Positions 36,565 to 46,311 of a stretch of 64,000 nucleotides of DNA are shown one piece after another (position 1 is the stretch's first letter; each line of letters starts with the position of its first letter). The DNA lies in NCBI RefSeq assembly GCF_947491715.1, contig NZ_CANLKR010000017.1, positions 1 through 64,000 on the forward strand. The letters are read 5' to 3'. The position numbers and the translations under genes were made by a program. Under the pieces are notes generated by a model, which made no database searches, had not been told where the DNA came from, and worked only from the letters and a program-made list of their open reading frames with translations. This DNA is from an uncultured Shewanella sp. Lineage in GTDB: Bacteria; Pseudomonadota; Gammaproteobacteria; Enterobacterales; Shewanellaceae.

Positions 36565-37902
36565 ATGCTTACCATAAGATTATGTTGTTATTGTTTGCTT
36601 TCCTTACTCTTAATCAATATTGCACTAGCGCAACCTATTTCAAAAGAAACGTTACAAAAATCAGTGACCAACGCCTTGCCTAAACTCGAGAACACCTACT
36701 TACACTTTCATCAAAACCCTGAATTATCTCAACAAGAAAAACAGACATCAAAAATCATCGCCGATAAATTATCAGCACTGGGATTTAATGTGACTCAAAA
36801 TGTAGGCGGATATGGCGTCGTCGCTTTATACAAAAATGGAGCTGGGCCGACGATTATGATCCGTTCCGATATGGATGCACTGCCTATTACTGAAGAAACA
36901 GGTAAAACGTACGCCTCAACGAAAACAGCACTCGATAAGCACAATAACCCAGTCGGGATCATGCATGCTTGCGGTCATGATATCCATATGACCGTATTAT
37001 TAGGGGCAGCAGAACAACTTATCAAATTTAAAAATAACTGGGCAGGCACACTCATGTTAGTCGCTCAAGGCGCAGAAGAAATAGGAGCGGGTGCCAATGC
37101 CATGTTAAAAGAAGGATTGTTTGAAAAGTTTATGTTACCCAATGAGATTATAGCGTTACATGTGAGTGCCGATCTCGCAGCTGGCACTGTAGGGGTTATT
37201 GAAGGCCCCGCTATGGCCAGCGTTGATTCCATTGATATTACCGTTAAAGGTATAGGAGGTCACGGTGCTTATCCCCAAATGACCAAAGATCCCATCGTCC
37301 TTGCCTCTCGAATTGTGCTCGCATTGCAGACTATCGCCAGCCGAGAAATATCCCCATTAGAGCCCAATGTCATGACCGTAGGTGCTATCAACGGCGGTAG
37401 CAAATACAATGTCATTCCAGATGAAGTCACCTTACAATTAACATTACGGTCTTATGACCCAGAGGTTAAAAAACAACAAATTGCCGCCTTAAAGCGATTA
37501 GTTAAAGGCATCGCCCTCAGCGCAGGTCTACCTAATAACCTCATGCCAGACGTCATAGTGAATGGGACAGAAACATCGACGTCCCCAGTTTACAACGACC
37601 CCATTCTGAATAAAAAAGTCACTCAAGCCTTAGTCGAAGAATTGGGAGAAAACGATGTCAAAACTGTAGAGCCCGTTATGGCAGGAGAAGATTTTGGTTT
37701 GTATGGACTCACGCCGGATCAACGCCCAATTACCCTATTTTGGTTAGGGGCCGTGGATCCAATCAAGTACAAGAAAAATCAACAAAGTGATGAAAAATTA
37801 CCTTCTCTGCATTCCTCACAATTTGCACCAGATTACCCCTTAACCATAGCAACAGGCGTAAAAGCAATGACAGCAACCGCAATCAGTTTGTTTACTCATT
37901 AA
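36565..37902 (+). CDS. Exported M20-family amidohydrolase
   Basis: About 445 residues from ATG at 36565 (AGAGG seven bases upstream); the longer TTG reading would hide the signal peptide (LCCYCLLSLLLINIALAQ). Metal-binding blocks: HACGHDIHMTVLLG, GAEEIGAGANAM, and a late PVMAGEDFGLY. Close to hippurate hydrolase/IAA-amino acid hydrolase (amidohydrolase subfamily), but exported. It probably releases amino acids from N-acyl conjugates in the periplasm. Confidence 0.88.
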   Translation: MLTIRLCCYCLLSLLLINIALAQPISKETLQKSVTNALPKLENTYLHFHQNPELSQQEKQTSKIIADKLSALGFNVTQNVGGYGVVALYKNGAGPTIMIRSDMDALPITEETGKTYASTKTALDKHNNPVGIMHACGHDIHMTVLLGAAEQLIKFKNNWAGTLMLVAQGAEEIGAGANAMLKEGLFEKFMLPNEIIALHVSADLAAGTVGVIEGPAMASVDSIDITVKGIGGHGAYPQMTKDPIVLASRIVLALQTIASREISPLEPNVMTVGAINGGSKYNVIPDEVTLQLTLRSYDPEVKKQQIAALKRLVKGIALSAGLPNNLMPDVIVNGTETSTSPVYNDPILNKKVTQALVEELGENDVKTVEPVMAGEDFGLYGLTPDQRPITLFWLGAVDPIKYKKNQQSDEKLPSLHSSQFAPDYPLTIATGVKAMTATAISLFTH

Positions 37903-37922
37903 TATTCAATAAAGAGCAATAT

Positions 37923-38864
37923 CTAATCCGATAAACAGTCTTGTTGCCAGCAATTGTTAATGTGGGCGCCTTTTTTAAGGAGCTCACTTTGAATACTCTT
38001 ATCTCCCACCAAGTGCCCCACGCCAACCACCACAAACAAATCATCTAGCTCTTGATTATTGAGTAATCGCTCAATGCCTAAGGCCATGGTTTGATTTCGT
38101 TGCCAGAGCAATCGCTCAATAAGAGAGTCCTCAATTTTTCTAACCTTTTCATTACCCTTTTGGATCGCCCCATCAATTTGTGCTCTATTCACTGACGTCA
38201 TCAACTGACTCTCAATAAGCCTTACTAACTGTGATTGATTGCCTTCTCGCCATGCATCTACTAACTGTAACATGTCTTCATCACTGGTATTAATTGACTC
38301 TTGCAGCATTTCCGATTGAATGTCGGTCGAAAAAGAGGCTAGCAAAGCAAGCTGCTCTTCTGCTGATTCCAGTTCATACAAGGGCCGTTGGCCATTTTGC
38401 TTCATTAGAACCACATCTATTCCAAACTGACTCGTTAACCCCAAAGCACCATAGCGCATTAAACTAATTTGCAGCGCTTGTAACCAAGGAGAAAAAGAGG
38501 ATATTTTCGCACAAAAATCCTCTCGATATTGACAATATTGGGTGAACAGCAATGCCGTTCTTTTATCCATTTTATATGGCATTCGTCCATATTTTTGCAA
38601 CAATCTAACCATCTGCTCATTATCGGGCTTAGCCTCTATCACCAATCCTGAAGAACGAGAAAAAGCCCGTGTCACTCTTGCTGGTAAAGGATAAAAATCA
38701 GCTTGACCAATATGAATAGAACCAAAAAGATAAGCGGTTTTCCCTTTAATGTTTATTTTATATAATAGAGGTTTATCTTCTGCCAACACCAAACTCGGTA
38801 GGCTGAAAAAGCTTAGACAGAGTAAGACCCTATACATGAATCGAAATCGTTGGCTGATAGCCAT
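37923..38864 (-). CDS. Exported TraB/GumN-family protein
   Basis: 313 residues with a signal peptide ending LVLAED. The N-terminal GKTAYLFGSIHIGQADFYPLP and the C-terminal VVVGVGHLVGDKSIQSELLKKG carry the family's GxxH and GxGH motifs, proposed to bind metal for peptidase-like activity. It ends convergent to the M20 gene 20 bp away. Confidence 0.85.
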   Translation of the reverse strand: MAISQRFRFMYRVLLCLSFFSLPSLVLAEDKPLLYKINIKGKTAYLFGSIHIGQADFYPLPARVTRAFSRSSGLVIEAKPDNEQMVRLLQKYGRMPYKMDKRTALLFTQYCQYREDFCAKISSFSPWLQALQISLMRYGALGLTSQFGIDVVLMKQNGQRPLYELESAEEQLALLASFSTDIQSEMLQESINTSDEDMLQLVDAWREGNQSQLVRLIESQLMTSVNRAQIDGAIQKGNEKVRKIEDSLIERLLWQRNQTMALGIERLLNNQELDDLFVVVGVGHLVGDKSIQSELLKKGAHINNCWQQDCLSD

Positions 38865-38933
38865 TATTATTTTTCCTTATTATTATCCCAGCGATACATT
38901 ATAATTCAGCAAAAATCATGATCAGAGGCTGCT

Positions 38934-39245
38934 ATGCCACACACTAAAGTGCAAGCACAACTGCAAAGTAATCTTCAAACGGCTTATCGCCAAGCAATCG
39001 ATGCCGATAAGAAACTAGATGAACTAAAAAAGTCAGGACATGCCAAATTTTCAGCTATTTTCAAAAAAGAGCAACAGTTCACCACCCAAAGCGATCGATT
39101 CAAGCCTTATGTGCAAGAACTCGCCACTGAAATGGAAGCGCTTCCAAAAGATAAAGAAGCCTTTACTCAAGCATTAAACCAATTATTACCTAAGCTTGCA
39201 TTGCTTTTACAAACACTAGAAGCCTTTAAACAAAACGCAAAATAA
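38934..39245 (+). CDS. Small conserved helical protein
   Basis: 103 residues, almost entirely helical and charged (DADKKLDELKKSGHAKFSAIF, 21 residues if quoted in full, lies near 24-44). No signal peptide. Resembles a conserved Shewanella/Vibrio hypothetical protein; function is unknown. The start follows GAGGCTGCT-ATG. A MITE-like element begins 9 bp after its stop. Confidence 0.6.
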   Translation: MPHTKVQAQLQSNLQTAYRQAIDADKKLDELKKSGHAKFSAIFKKEQQFTTQSDRFKPYVQELATEMEALPKDKEAFTQALNQLLPKLALLLQTLEAFKQNAK

Positions 39246-39253
39246 GTGCTTTA

Positions 39254-39516
39254 TACCCGTGATACTTGAAGATGCAGGATTCAGCTGGAATTAAAAGCCT
39301 TTTAGGCAAGGCTTTGAACAGCGTGCTTAGCCATTCTAAGCTGATGTTCTATAACGCAGTATAAAAGGCTTTTAAACCAGCCCTTTGGAAGTCTGTAAAA
39401 TCACCTACATCGAAGTTGTATCACCTTAAAAGGCAATAAGCATTCTTGCAATAATACGCCTTGAATTAGGCACTTTTACAGGCTCTGAAAACATGCATCT
39501 TCAAGTATCACGGGTA
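39254..39516. mobile_element. 263-bp MITE-like element with perfect 23-bp inverted ends
   Basis: The left end 39254-39276 and right end 39494-39516 are perfect reverse complements (starting TACCCGTGATACTTGAAG). TTTA flanks both sides directly, consistent with a 4-bp target duplication. There is no transposase ORF. The inside has further partial palindromes around AAAAGCCTTTTAG and AAAAGGCTTTTAA. It lies between a plus-strand and a minus-strand gene, so it could also act as a terminator. Confidence 0.7.
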
Positions 39517-39559
39517 TTTATGCGCCATTAAAAATGGGTACTTAATGGCGCAAAATGGA

Positions 39560-40102
39560 TTAATTGGCTGTGGGCAAATGGGGTTCAACTTTGTTTACCA
39601 GCCAAGATTTTAACATCGCATTTTCATAACTAAACGATTTCTCATTAGGTTTTTTTAACCCATTCATAAAATTCAAATCAGTCAATTTTTCATCCCCAAC
39701 CATAATGACCTTATCGCCTTCTAATACACTGTAACTGAATGTAATTTTTGGCGGAAAAACAGGCTTAACCACTCTAATATCATTAGGTGTTGCACCAAAT
39801 GTTGACTGAACATCCCCCGCTAAATCAAGATTGGTCACAATCAATTCTAATTTTAAATCGGGACGTAATGTTTGCTTAGCGACTTTAGCCAAGTTATCTG
39901 TCAGCGCTTTAAACACCCTTTGCTCATAAGCACCTTGTTTACCAGAAACTGATTTTATATCGGTATAATCTTGAGGGCTATCCCACTCAATGGTGACGTT
40001 CCCAGATTTTGTCACTTGATCAGGCCCAACGCCATCTATGGCCCAACTTGAAAGTGACAAGAACGAGAACAAAACTAGCCATAATCGATGCTGATATTTC
40101 AT
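39560..40102 (-). CDS. DUF3016-family exported protein
   Basis: 180 residues. The signal peptide ends SSWAID. The body has GNVTIEWDSPQDYTDIKS and the LTDNLAKVAKQTLRPDLKLEL helix-strand, as in the DUF3016 family common in Shewanella and Vibrio. Function unknown; periplasmic by signal. Confidence 0.75.
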   Translation of the reverse strand: MKYQHRLWLVLFSFLSLSSWAIDGVGPDQVTKSGNVTIEWDSPQDYTDIKSVSGKQGAYEQRVFKALTDNLAKVAKQTLRPDLKLELIVTNLDLAGDVQSTFGATPNDIRVVKPVFPPKITFSYSVLEGDKVIMVGDEKLTDLNFMNGLKKPNEKSFSYENAMLKSWLVNKVEPHLPTAN

Positions 40103-40180
40103 AAGATAACCTTTACCTATTAATTGAATAGTGATGTTTAGAGTTTAAAAACACTTATTAATTCAATTCTTCAAGCGAGA

Positions 40181-40690
40181 TTAAAAAGGAAATGCTGCGC
40201 TTAACTGCGGATAATTAGATTTTAAGTGTTTCTTTTTATGAGAAAACTTTTTCCCATCAGGCTGACTTAGCCCTGATGGTATGAAAGGTAATTCATCATC
40301 ATTTCGTTCCTCATAAAGTTGACCTGCAATTAAGTCATACTCATCTAAAAAGGGATAAGCATAACCATCTTTCATCGGCCATTGTTCGAGCAGTCCTAAA
40401 TCATCGGCATTTTTCAACACTCTTTCATACCACTTCTTTCCCAAAGAAATAAGAAAACAGCGAAATTCTGAAAAAGCATACTCCGAATCACAGCCCGTAA
40501 TAATATAAGCCGCTCCCCAGATAGTCCAAGTATAGCTTCGACGCATCTGTTGCCCAAAAAATTTATCAAATGCTTTTAGCTCAGGATCTGATAATAGGGA
40601 TAGCTTTTTTTTCAATGCTTCAGCTAAATCTTCTTGTGTTTGACTGGCCGTCGTTCGAGTAACAAGCGTCCAAAAATCGGCTTCTATCAT
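40181..40690 (-). CDS. DUF4240-family protein
   Basis: 169 residues. The N-terminal half (IEADFWTLV, then LKAFDKFFGQQM and the IWGAAYIITGG-like CDSEYAFSEFRCFLISLG) matches the DUF4240 pattern. No membrane segment. Such proteins often occur beside polymorphic toxins, but no toxin is next to it here. Confidence 0.7.
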   Translation of the reverse strand: MIEADFWTLVTRTTASQTQEDLAEALKKKLSLLSDPELKAFDKFFGQQMRRSYTWTIWGAAYIITGCDSEYAFSEFRCFLISLGKKWYERVLKNADDLGLLEQWPMKDGYAYPFLDEYDLIAGQLYEERNDDELPFIPSGLSQPDGKKFSHKKKHLKSNYPQLSAAFPF

Positions 40691-40847
40691 GGTGGTCTCT
40701 TATCGATGAATACTACACTATTTTATCTAACTCTCTACGTATTACGCAAAACAAATCATAAACCCAATTTTATTTTATAGATATTAACGACGCAATTTCT
40801 TACACTGTGTGTTTCCTTATCTCCTTTTTAATAATAAAAATAAACTC

Positions 40848-41249
40848 ATGAATATTTCGTTGAAAATGCCGCCATTTCCTTTATTTCTGTTGATCATTGC
40901 CTATGTTTGCGTCACAATCTTCGCCATTATTAGAAGTATTAACATACACGCCATTGATCTTTTTACTTTAGGCGTTATCCCCGTCATCTTTGGATTAGTA
41001 TTACGCACAAGTTGGGCCGGTATTGTTTTTAAGTTGTATCTTGTCATTCAAACACTCGGGTTCGTCGCCTTCGGTATCACAGCTTTGGTGGCTTACCAGA
41101 TCACTCCTGAAGATGTCAAAGTCGTCTTAAATGACCGTCTCATTCCTATGCAATACTTAGTACCAACAATCATTTGTGCATTAATTTTTCAATATTGGGT
41201 CGCATTTTCCAGTCAAACACAGAATTACTTATCAGACAAAAAATCTTAA
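40848..41249 (+). CDS. Small integral membrane protein
   Basis: About 133 residues with four hydrophobic segments. ATG at 40848 is chosen over GTG at 40809; neither has a strong ribosome site. A conserved hypothetical, family not recognised. Confidence 0.5.
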   Translation: MNISLKMPPFPLFLLIIAYVCVTIFAIIRSINIHAIDLFTLGVIPVIFGLVLRTSWAGIVFKLYLVIQTLGFVAFGITALVAYQITPEDVKVVLNDRLIPMQYLVPTIICALIFQYWVAFSSQTQNYLSDKKS

Positions 41250-41281
41250 AAGAGTGAGAAATAATCAACAATGGGAGCAAT

Positions 41282-41489
41282 GATGACAATATTGCCATCA
41301 TTGATAAACTCACATTGACCCAATTTATCCATTTTCTCAGCCAATATTCCGATCCTTATGGTGCCATCTCTACCAAATGATGCTAACTTAAATAATGTAC
41401 ATCAAGCGGGGATCAATGCATTATGCGATAAACCCTTTGAAGCTAGGCTGGTTGAGCAAATTATCTATCCTTTACGTGAAGAAAATTAG
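41282..41489 (+). pseudogene. Response-regulator receiver domain remnant
   Basis: Two frames together give a CheY-like C-terminus. One frame reads LTLTQFIHFLSQYS; after a shift near 41340 the other reads IPILMVPSLPND, then VHQAGINALCDKPFEARLVEQI and a stop at 41487. The conserved lysine of the DKPF motif is present, but no phosphoacceptor half or intact start is. It lies just upstream of hup. Confidence 0.5.
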
Positions 41490-41621
41490 CAAAATGTCGG
41501 TTTACCGCCTATTTTTAACTTTTATCGTTAATTCATCGAGTAAATTGCTTTTAATATGCCTAAGCTTATGGCATGTTACATAGTGCAATTATTAAATCTA
41601 CGGAAAGAAGAGACAATTCAA

Positions 41622-41897
41622 ATGAATAAAACTGAACTTGTTGCAAAAATGGCTGAGTCAGCGGATCTAACTAAGGCTGAAGCCGCGCGTGCACTTAAAT
41701 CTTTCGAAGAAACTGTCGCAGAAGCGATGAAAAGCGGTGATAAAATTTCCATCGTTGGTTTTGGTTCTTTTGAAACTTCAAGCCGCGCAGCTCGTACAGG
41801 ACGTAATCCACAAACGGGTAAAGAAATTCAAATCCCAGCGGCAATCGTTCCTAAGTTTAAGGCCGGAAAAACATTAAAAGACAGCGTTAATAGTTAA
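41622..41897 (+). CDS. hup: DNA-binding protein HU
   Basis: 91 residues from the ATG after GGAAAGAAGAGA; the longer reading from 41556 is not part of HU. The beta-arm (SSRAARTGRNPQTGKEI) and GDKISIVGFGSFE are typical. A nucleoid protein that bends DNA. A terminator follows directly. Confidence 0.95.
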   Translation: MNKTELVAKMAESADLTKAEAARALKSFEETVAEAMKSGDKISIVGFGSFETSSRAARTGRNPQTGKEIQIPAAIVPKFKAGKTLKDSVNS

Positions 41898-41913
41898 GGC
41901 TATCTTTTTAAAT

Positions 41914-41943
41914 AAAAACCTCCAATCGCTTGGAGGTTTTTTT
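41914..41943 (+). terminator. hup terminator
   Basis: CCTCCAA, TCGC, TTGGAGG followed by seven Ts, preceded by As; a canonical intrinsic terminator. Confidence 0.9.
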
Positions 41944-42008
41944 ATGGCATAACCTTATCAAAATAAAAAGGTGCTCATTCACACCTTCATCCATTTGTAT
42001 TGCTTATC

Positions 42009-43394
42009 TTATTTACTTAGTTCAACGCCATCATCCAACTCAACCACACCTTTACCATCAAAGTATTCACGGGTGAGTTTAAAAACAACGGGGCTGAGTA
42101 AAGTCAATGCAATTAAATTCGGCAGCGCCATCATAGCATTCAGTGTATCAGCCAATAACCAAACAAATTCAAGTGAGCTCACCGCCCCCAATGGCACAAC
42201 CACAATCCATAAAATTCTAAAAGGTTTAACCGCTTTAATACCAAATAGATATTGCACGCAGCGCTCACAATAAAAGCTCCAACCTAAAATGGTCGTAAAA
42301 GCAAAGACACTTAATGCAATTGCAACCACATAATGCCCTACAGGTAAAGCAGAAGAAAAAGCTAAAGACGTTAACGAAGCACCAGTTTCACCCGATGTCC
42401 AGGCCCCAGACACCACAATCGCCAGTCCAGTAATCGTACACACAACTAAAGTATCTATGAAGGTCCCCAGCATAGCCACCAAGCCTTGCTTTACCGGGTT
42501 ATTGGTTTTCGCCGCACCATGAGCAATGGGTGCACTGCCTAAGCCAGCCTCATTGGAAAAAACACCTCTTGCAACACCAAAACGAATAGCAGCCCAAACC
42601 GCAGCGCCAGCGAATCCACCTTGAGCGGCTACGGGACTAAAAGCACTTTGCACAATTAAATTGAACGCCGCTGGGATTTGAGCAAAATTCATCATTAACA
42701 CGGCTAATCCAGCACCAATATAAAAAATGGTCATTAAGGGCACAAGCTTTCCAGCCACTTCAGCAATACGTTTAATGCCGCCAATCAGTACCGCACCGAC
42801 CAATAACATTAATACCAATCCAGTCACCCAGCTTGGGATCCCAAAATTAGTCGTTAGTGCATCAGCCACGGAGTTTGCTTGAACCGTATTACCAATCCCA
42901 AAGCCGGCAACAGAACCAAATAAGGCAAAAGCTGTACCTAGCCAAGCCCACTTTTTCCCCAATCCATTCTTAATATAATACATAGGGCCGCCCACACTGC
43001 GCCCCTCGCCGTCCACTTCCCGGTATTTAACAGCTAATACGGCCTCAGCAAACTTAGTCGCCATTCCCACAAGTGCTGTACACCACATCCAAAAGAGGGC
43101 TCCAGGACCACCAATAAAAATAGCTGTTGCGACTCCAGCAATATTACCTGTCCCTATGGTTGCGGACAAAGATGTCATTAGTGCATTAAACGGGCTTATT
43201 TCGCCTTTAACATTGGCATCTTTACTTAATGTACGTCCTGACCAGAGTAATTTAAAACCTGTTCCTAACTTCAATACAGGCATTAAACGCAGCCCCAAAG
43301 ATAAAAATAATCCAACGCCTAAGATCATAATAAGCATGGGAGTTCCCCATACCACTGCGTTAATCGCACTGATAAATTCACTCAATGTTTCCAT
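42009..43394 (-). CDS. Sodium:alanine symporter family permease (AGCS)
   Basis: 461 residues with about eleven membrane segments. Family blocks: SATIGTGNIAGVATAI near residue 75, GGPMYYIKNGLG, and FGVARGVFSNEAGLGSAPIAHG. It imports alanine or glycine with sodium. The start has GAGGGGTTACA-ATG. It stands alone, between hup and the arsenic genes. Confidence 0.92.
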   Translation of the reverse strand: METLSEFISAINAVVWGTPMLIMILGVGLFLSLGLRLMPVLKLGTGFKLLWSGRTLSKDANVKGEISPFNALMTSLSATIGTGNIAGVATAIFIGGPGALFWMWCTALVGMATKFAEAVLAVKYREVDGEGRSVGGPMYYIKNGLGKKWAWLGTAFALFGSVAGFGIGNTVQANSVADALTTNFGIPSWVTGLVLMLLVGAVLIGGIKRIAEVAGKLVPLMTIFYIGAGLAVLMMNFAQIPAAFNLIVQSAFSPVAAQGGFAGAAVWAAIRFGVARGVFSNEAGLGSAPIAHGAAKTNNPVKQGLVAMLGTFIDTLVVCTITGLAIVVSGAWTSGETGASLTSLAFSSALPVGHYVVAIALSVFAFTTILGWSFYCERCVQYLFGIKAVKPFRILWIVVVPLGAVSSLEFVWLLADTLNAMMALPNLIALTLLSPVVFKLTREYFDGKGVVELDDGVELSK

Positions 43395-43571
43395 TGTAAC
43401 CCCTCAATTTGTTGTTATATTCATTTTTATTATTTCCCTAGAAAATAAAAGCTAGCATCTTTGCATTTTCAGGGGACATACCACTTTCTTATTCCATACA
43501 GATTACATGGAAAAAAAACAAATTGAAAAAGCAAAACACGCTAATCGACCATTAATGGGTTGTTTTTTAAC

Positions 43572-44813
43572 TTATCGAGACACACTTTTTGTTGTTGAAT
43601 ACTCAACTCGAGGAAGAAAAATGGATAAAATAACCGTCAAGCCCAAGAAAATCACCGCCATATAAAGGCATGCTTGCAAACCTGAACTCAGATAAAGCCA
43701 GCCCGATAACAAGGTACCAGAAAGCCGCCCTAGTGCATTCGCCATATAATAAAAACCAATATCAAGTGAAGCCCCATCCTCTTTTGCATAATTCACAATT
43801 AAATAACTATGAAGTGAAGAGTTAACAGCAAAGATAGCACCAAAAATGATCAATCCGATAATAAGTAGCCATTGACTCGTAAAAATAGGCCATTGCATGG
43901 CAACAGCAATGATCCCCATACACATCAACAGCGCCACTCCCCATAACAATGCTGTCCGTCCATCTGGTCCCATCTTGTTGCGTCCCGTGACTTTAGGCGC
44001 CTGAGACTGCACTAAACCATAAGCAATGATCCAAACCGCTAAAAAGCTGCCCACATCCACTTGCGCCCAACCTAATTGACTCGACAAATAAACGGGTAAT
44101 GCCACCACAAACCACACATCTCGAGAAGCAAATAAGCATAAACGCGCCATAGACAATAAATTAACCGCGCGACTCGTTGAAAAAATGTCATAAAATTTAG
44201 GCTTATTTTTAGTCTTACCAAATTCCTCCTTGAGTAGCAAAATACTCAACAACCAAATCAAGCTTAAGCCCACCGCCATTAAGGTGATCGTTAAGGTAAA
44301 ACCAACTAAAGAAAGTAACAGCCCGCCGAGAAAAAAGCCCGTCCCTTTAAGGGCGTTTTTTGAGCCCGTTAACCATGCCACCCACTGATAAAGCCGACTA
44401 TTTTGATTATTAGGCACTAAGCTCTTAATCGCACTTTTTGCGCTCATTTTATTTAAGTCTTTCGCTATCCCCGATAAGGCTTGAGCCGCCATCACCCAAG
44501 GTACAATGAGCCACTCGGGTGGTACAAGTAACATCGACAAGGCGGCAACTTGCAGTCCTAAACCTATATTCATGGTGCGATTTAATCCAACACGCGCTCC
44601 AAACCAGCCTCCCATTAAATTCGTGATCACACCAAAGAATTCATAAAATAAGAATAAGCTGGCAATCGCCAGCGCATCATACCCGAGTTGGTAAAAATGC
44701 AGCACCACCAGCATTCTCAAGGCACCATCGGTTAGAGTAAAACACCAATAGTTACCTGTGATCAATAAATATTGTCTCACCGATAAAGGTAAACCTCGAA
44801 TATGAGCTAACAA
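43572..44813 (-). CDS. arsJ: ArsJ, 1-arseno-3-phosphoglycerate exporter (MFS)
   Basis: 413 residues with about twelve membrane helices. The start region has [27 protein letters not shown] (27 residues, described here by position: about 10-36), the hallmark of ArsJ, then an N-terminal half ending at about 190. It exports the arseno-phosphoglycerate made by the adjacent GAPDH. The first codon is TTG overlapping the gapdh stop, so translation is coupled; the exact start is less certain. It is the last gene of arsR-gapdh-arsJ. Confidence 0.9.
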   Translation of the reverse strand: MLAHIRGLPLSVRQYLLITGNYWCFTLTDGALRMLVVLHFYQLGYDALAIASLFLFYEFFGVITNLMGGWFGARVGLNRTMNIGLGLQVAALSMLLVPPEWLIVPWVMAAQALSGIAKDLNKMSAKSAIKSLVPNNQNSRLYQWVAWLTGSKNALKGTGFFLGGLLLSLVGFTLTITLMAVGLSLIWLLSILLLKEEFGKTKNKPKFYDIFSTSRAVNLLSMARLCLFASRDVWFVVALPVYLSSQLGWAQVDVGSFLAVWIIAYGLVQSQAPKVTGRNKMGPDGRTALLWGVALLMCMGIIAVAMQWPIFTSQWLLIIGLIIFGAIFAVNSSLHSYLIVNYAKEDGASLDIGFYYMANALGRLSGTLLSGWLYLSSGLQACLYMAVIFLGLTVILSIFLPRVEYSTTKSVSR

Positions 44814-45817
44814 TGATCTAATCGTCCAATCATGCGAACCAATTCAATCGTACGATTGATATAACCCCATTCATTGTCATACCACACATAAAGTTTTAGT
44901 TGAGTCCCATTCACCACCATAGTCGAAGGAGCATCAATGATACAAGAACGTGGATCCGTTTTATAATCGATTGACACTAAGGGCTTCTCTTCAAACCCTA
45001 AAATACCATTGAGCTCATTCTCTGCAGCCTCTTTCAGCAGAGTGTTAACATCATCCTCAGTTGTTCCTCGCTCCAGCTCAAACACACAATCGGTTAACGA
45101 TGCATTGGCCAAAGGCACTCGAACCGCATGGCCATTTAGCTTACCTTTTAATTCGGGAAAAATATGGGTAATAGCAGTGGCACTGCCTGTTGTGGTGGGA
45201 ATAAGGCTTTGTCCACAGGCTCTAGCACGACGCAGATCCTTATGAGGGGCATCGAGAATCGTCTGGGTATTGGTAATATCATGGATAGTCGTCATTGAGC
45301 CATGTTTTATTCCTAAGCTTTCATGGATCACTTTGACGACGGGCGCAAGACAGTTAGTAGTGCACGATGCGGCCGTCACCACCCGGTGAGCATCAGGATC
45401 GTATAACGATTCATTCACTCCCATCACAATGTTTAATACACCCTCTTCTTTTACTGGAGCCGTAACAACAACACGCTTCACCCCCTGCGCTAAATAAGCT
45501 TGTAATAGCGCCTTGGTTTTCATTTTACCGGATGCTTCTATCACTAAGTCACATGCTGACCAGTCTGTTTCAGCAATATGTTGATGGTGGCTCACTTTTA
45601 ATTGTGCATTGCCTATTTGAATTCCGTTATCAAATCCTTCAGCTTGATGCTGCCAAACACCATGGATAGAATCAAAATTCAATAAATGGGCTAATGTCTG
45701 CGCATCACCCGCCGGATCATTGATTTGTACAAATTCAAACTCAGGCCAATCCCACCCCGCTCTCAAAGCCAAACGCCCCATGCGACCAAAACCATTAATA
45801 CCTATTTTTATTGCCAT
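44807..45817 (-). CDS. gapdh: ArsJ-associated glyceraldehyde-3-phosphate dehydrogenase
   Basis: About 336 residues from ATG at 45817 ([14 protein letters not shown]); the longer reading adds a non-family extension. The catalytic cysteine lies in [10 protein letters not shown], with [11 protein letters not shown] and [11 protein letters not shown]. With arsenate in place of phosphate it forms 1-arseno-3-phosphoglycerate, which ArsJ then pumps out. Lying between arsR and arsJ, it is the resistance copy and not necessarily the glycolytic one. Confidence 0.92.
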   Translation of the reverse strand: MAIKIGINGFGRMGRLALRAGWDWPEFEFVQINDPAGDAQTLAHLLNFDSIHGVWQHQAEGFDNGIQIGNAQLKVSHHQHIAETDWSACDLVIEASGKMKTKALLQAYLAQGVKRVVVTAPVKEEGVLNIVMGVNESLYDPDAHRVVTAASCTTNCLAPVVKVIHESLGIKHGSMTTIHDITNTQTILDAPHKDLRRARACGQSLIPTTTGSATAITHIFPELKGKLNGHAVRVPLANASLTDCVFELERGTTEDDVNTLLKEAAENELNGILGFEEKPLVSIDYKTDPRSCIIDAPSTMVVNGTQLKLYVWYDNEWGYINRTIELVRMIGRLDHC

Positions 45818-45846
45818 GATATATTCACTCTTCCTATTTAGAGGCG

Positions 45847-46191
45847 TTAACAACACTCATTTTGGCGCTCAGGACGGCTGCCCATTTGAGTCAGCCGATG
45901 CATATTTTCTGTCTGTTGAGGGGATTGCTCTACACTGATCGCTGTGATCAAATGACTTGCCCATACGGGTAATTCTGGATTGATCTGATAAAAAACCCAT
46001 TGACCTTGGCGTCTATCCAATAACACACCTTGATGACGTAATAAGGCTAAATGACGAGAAATTTTTGGCTGACTCAACATTAAGGCCGCCATCAACTCGC
46101 ACACACACAATTCATGTTCACTGGCGATCATCATGATGATTTGTAAACGTGTTTCATCACTTAACGCCTTGAAAAAAGACACTGGAGACAC
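45847..46191 (-). CDS. arsR: ArsR-family arsenic-responsive repressor
   Basis: 114 residues, winged helix. The As(III) site CVCEL lies in the alpha-3 helix ([11 protein letters not shown]) and the recognition helix is [19 protein letters not shown]. The C-terminal NECC could add thiols. The first codon is GTG. An inverted repeat in the promoter (46249-46268) is a likely operator. No arsC or acr3 is in the window, which fits the ArsJ route, where arsenate is not reduced. Confidence 0.9.
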   Translation of the reverse strand: MSPVSFFKALSDETRLQIIMMIASEHELCVCELMAALMLSQPKISRHLALLRHQGVLLDRRQGQWVFYQINPELPVWASHLITAISVEQSPQQTENMHRLTQMGSRPERQNECC

Positions 46192-46248
46192 TTTAAGCCC
46201 TATTTATTTTAAATGGAAAAATTTCACTATAAGCAGTATATAATACAT

Positions 46249-46268
46249 ATATACGGATATCCATATAT
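46249..46268 (-). promoter_or_regulatory. Probable ArsR operator
   Basis: ATATACGGATATCCATATAT is a palindrome with a single mismatched pair. It lies about 60 bp upstream of the arsR start among TA-rich promoter sequence. Confidence 0.5.
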
Positions 46269-46311
46269 CCATAAAATAGGTGATATCTGGTTTGATCTCG
46301 AAACAATCAAA

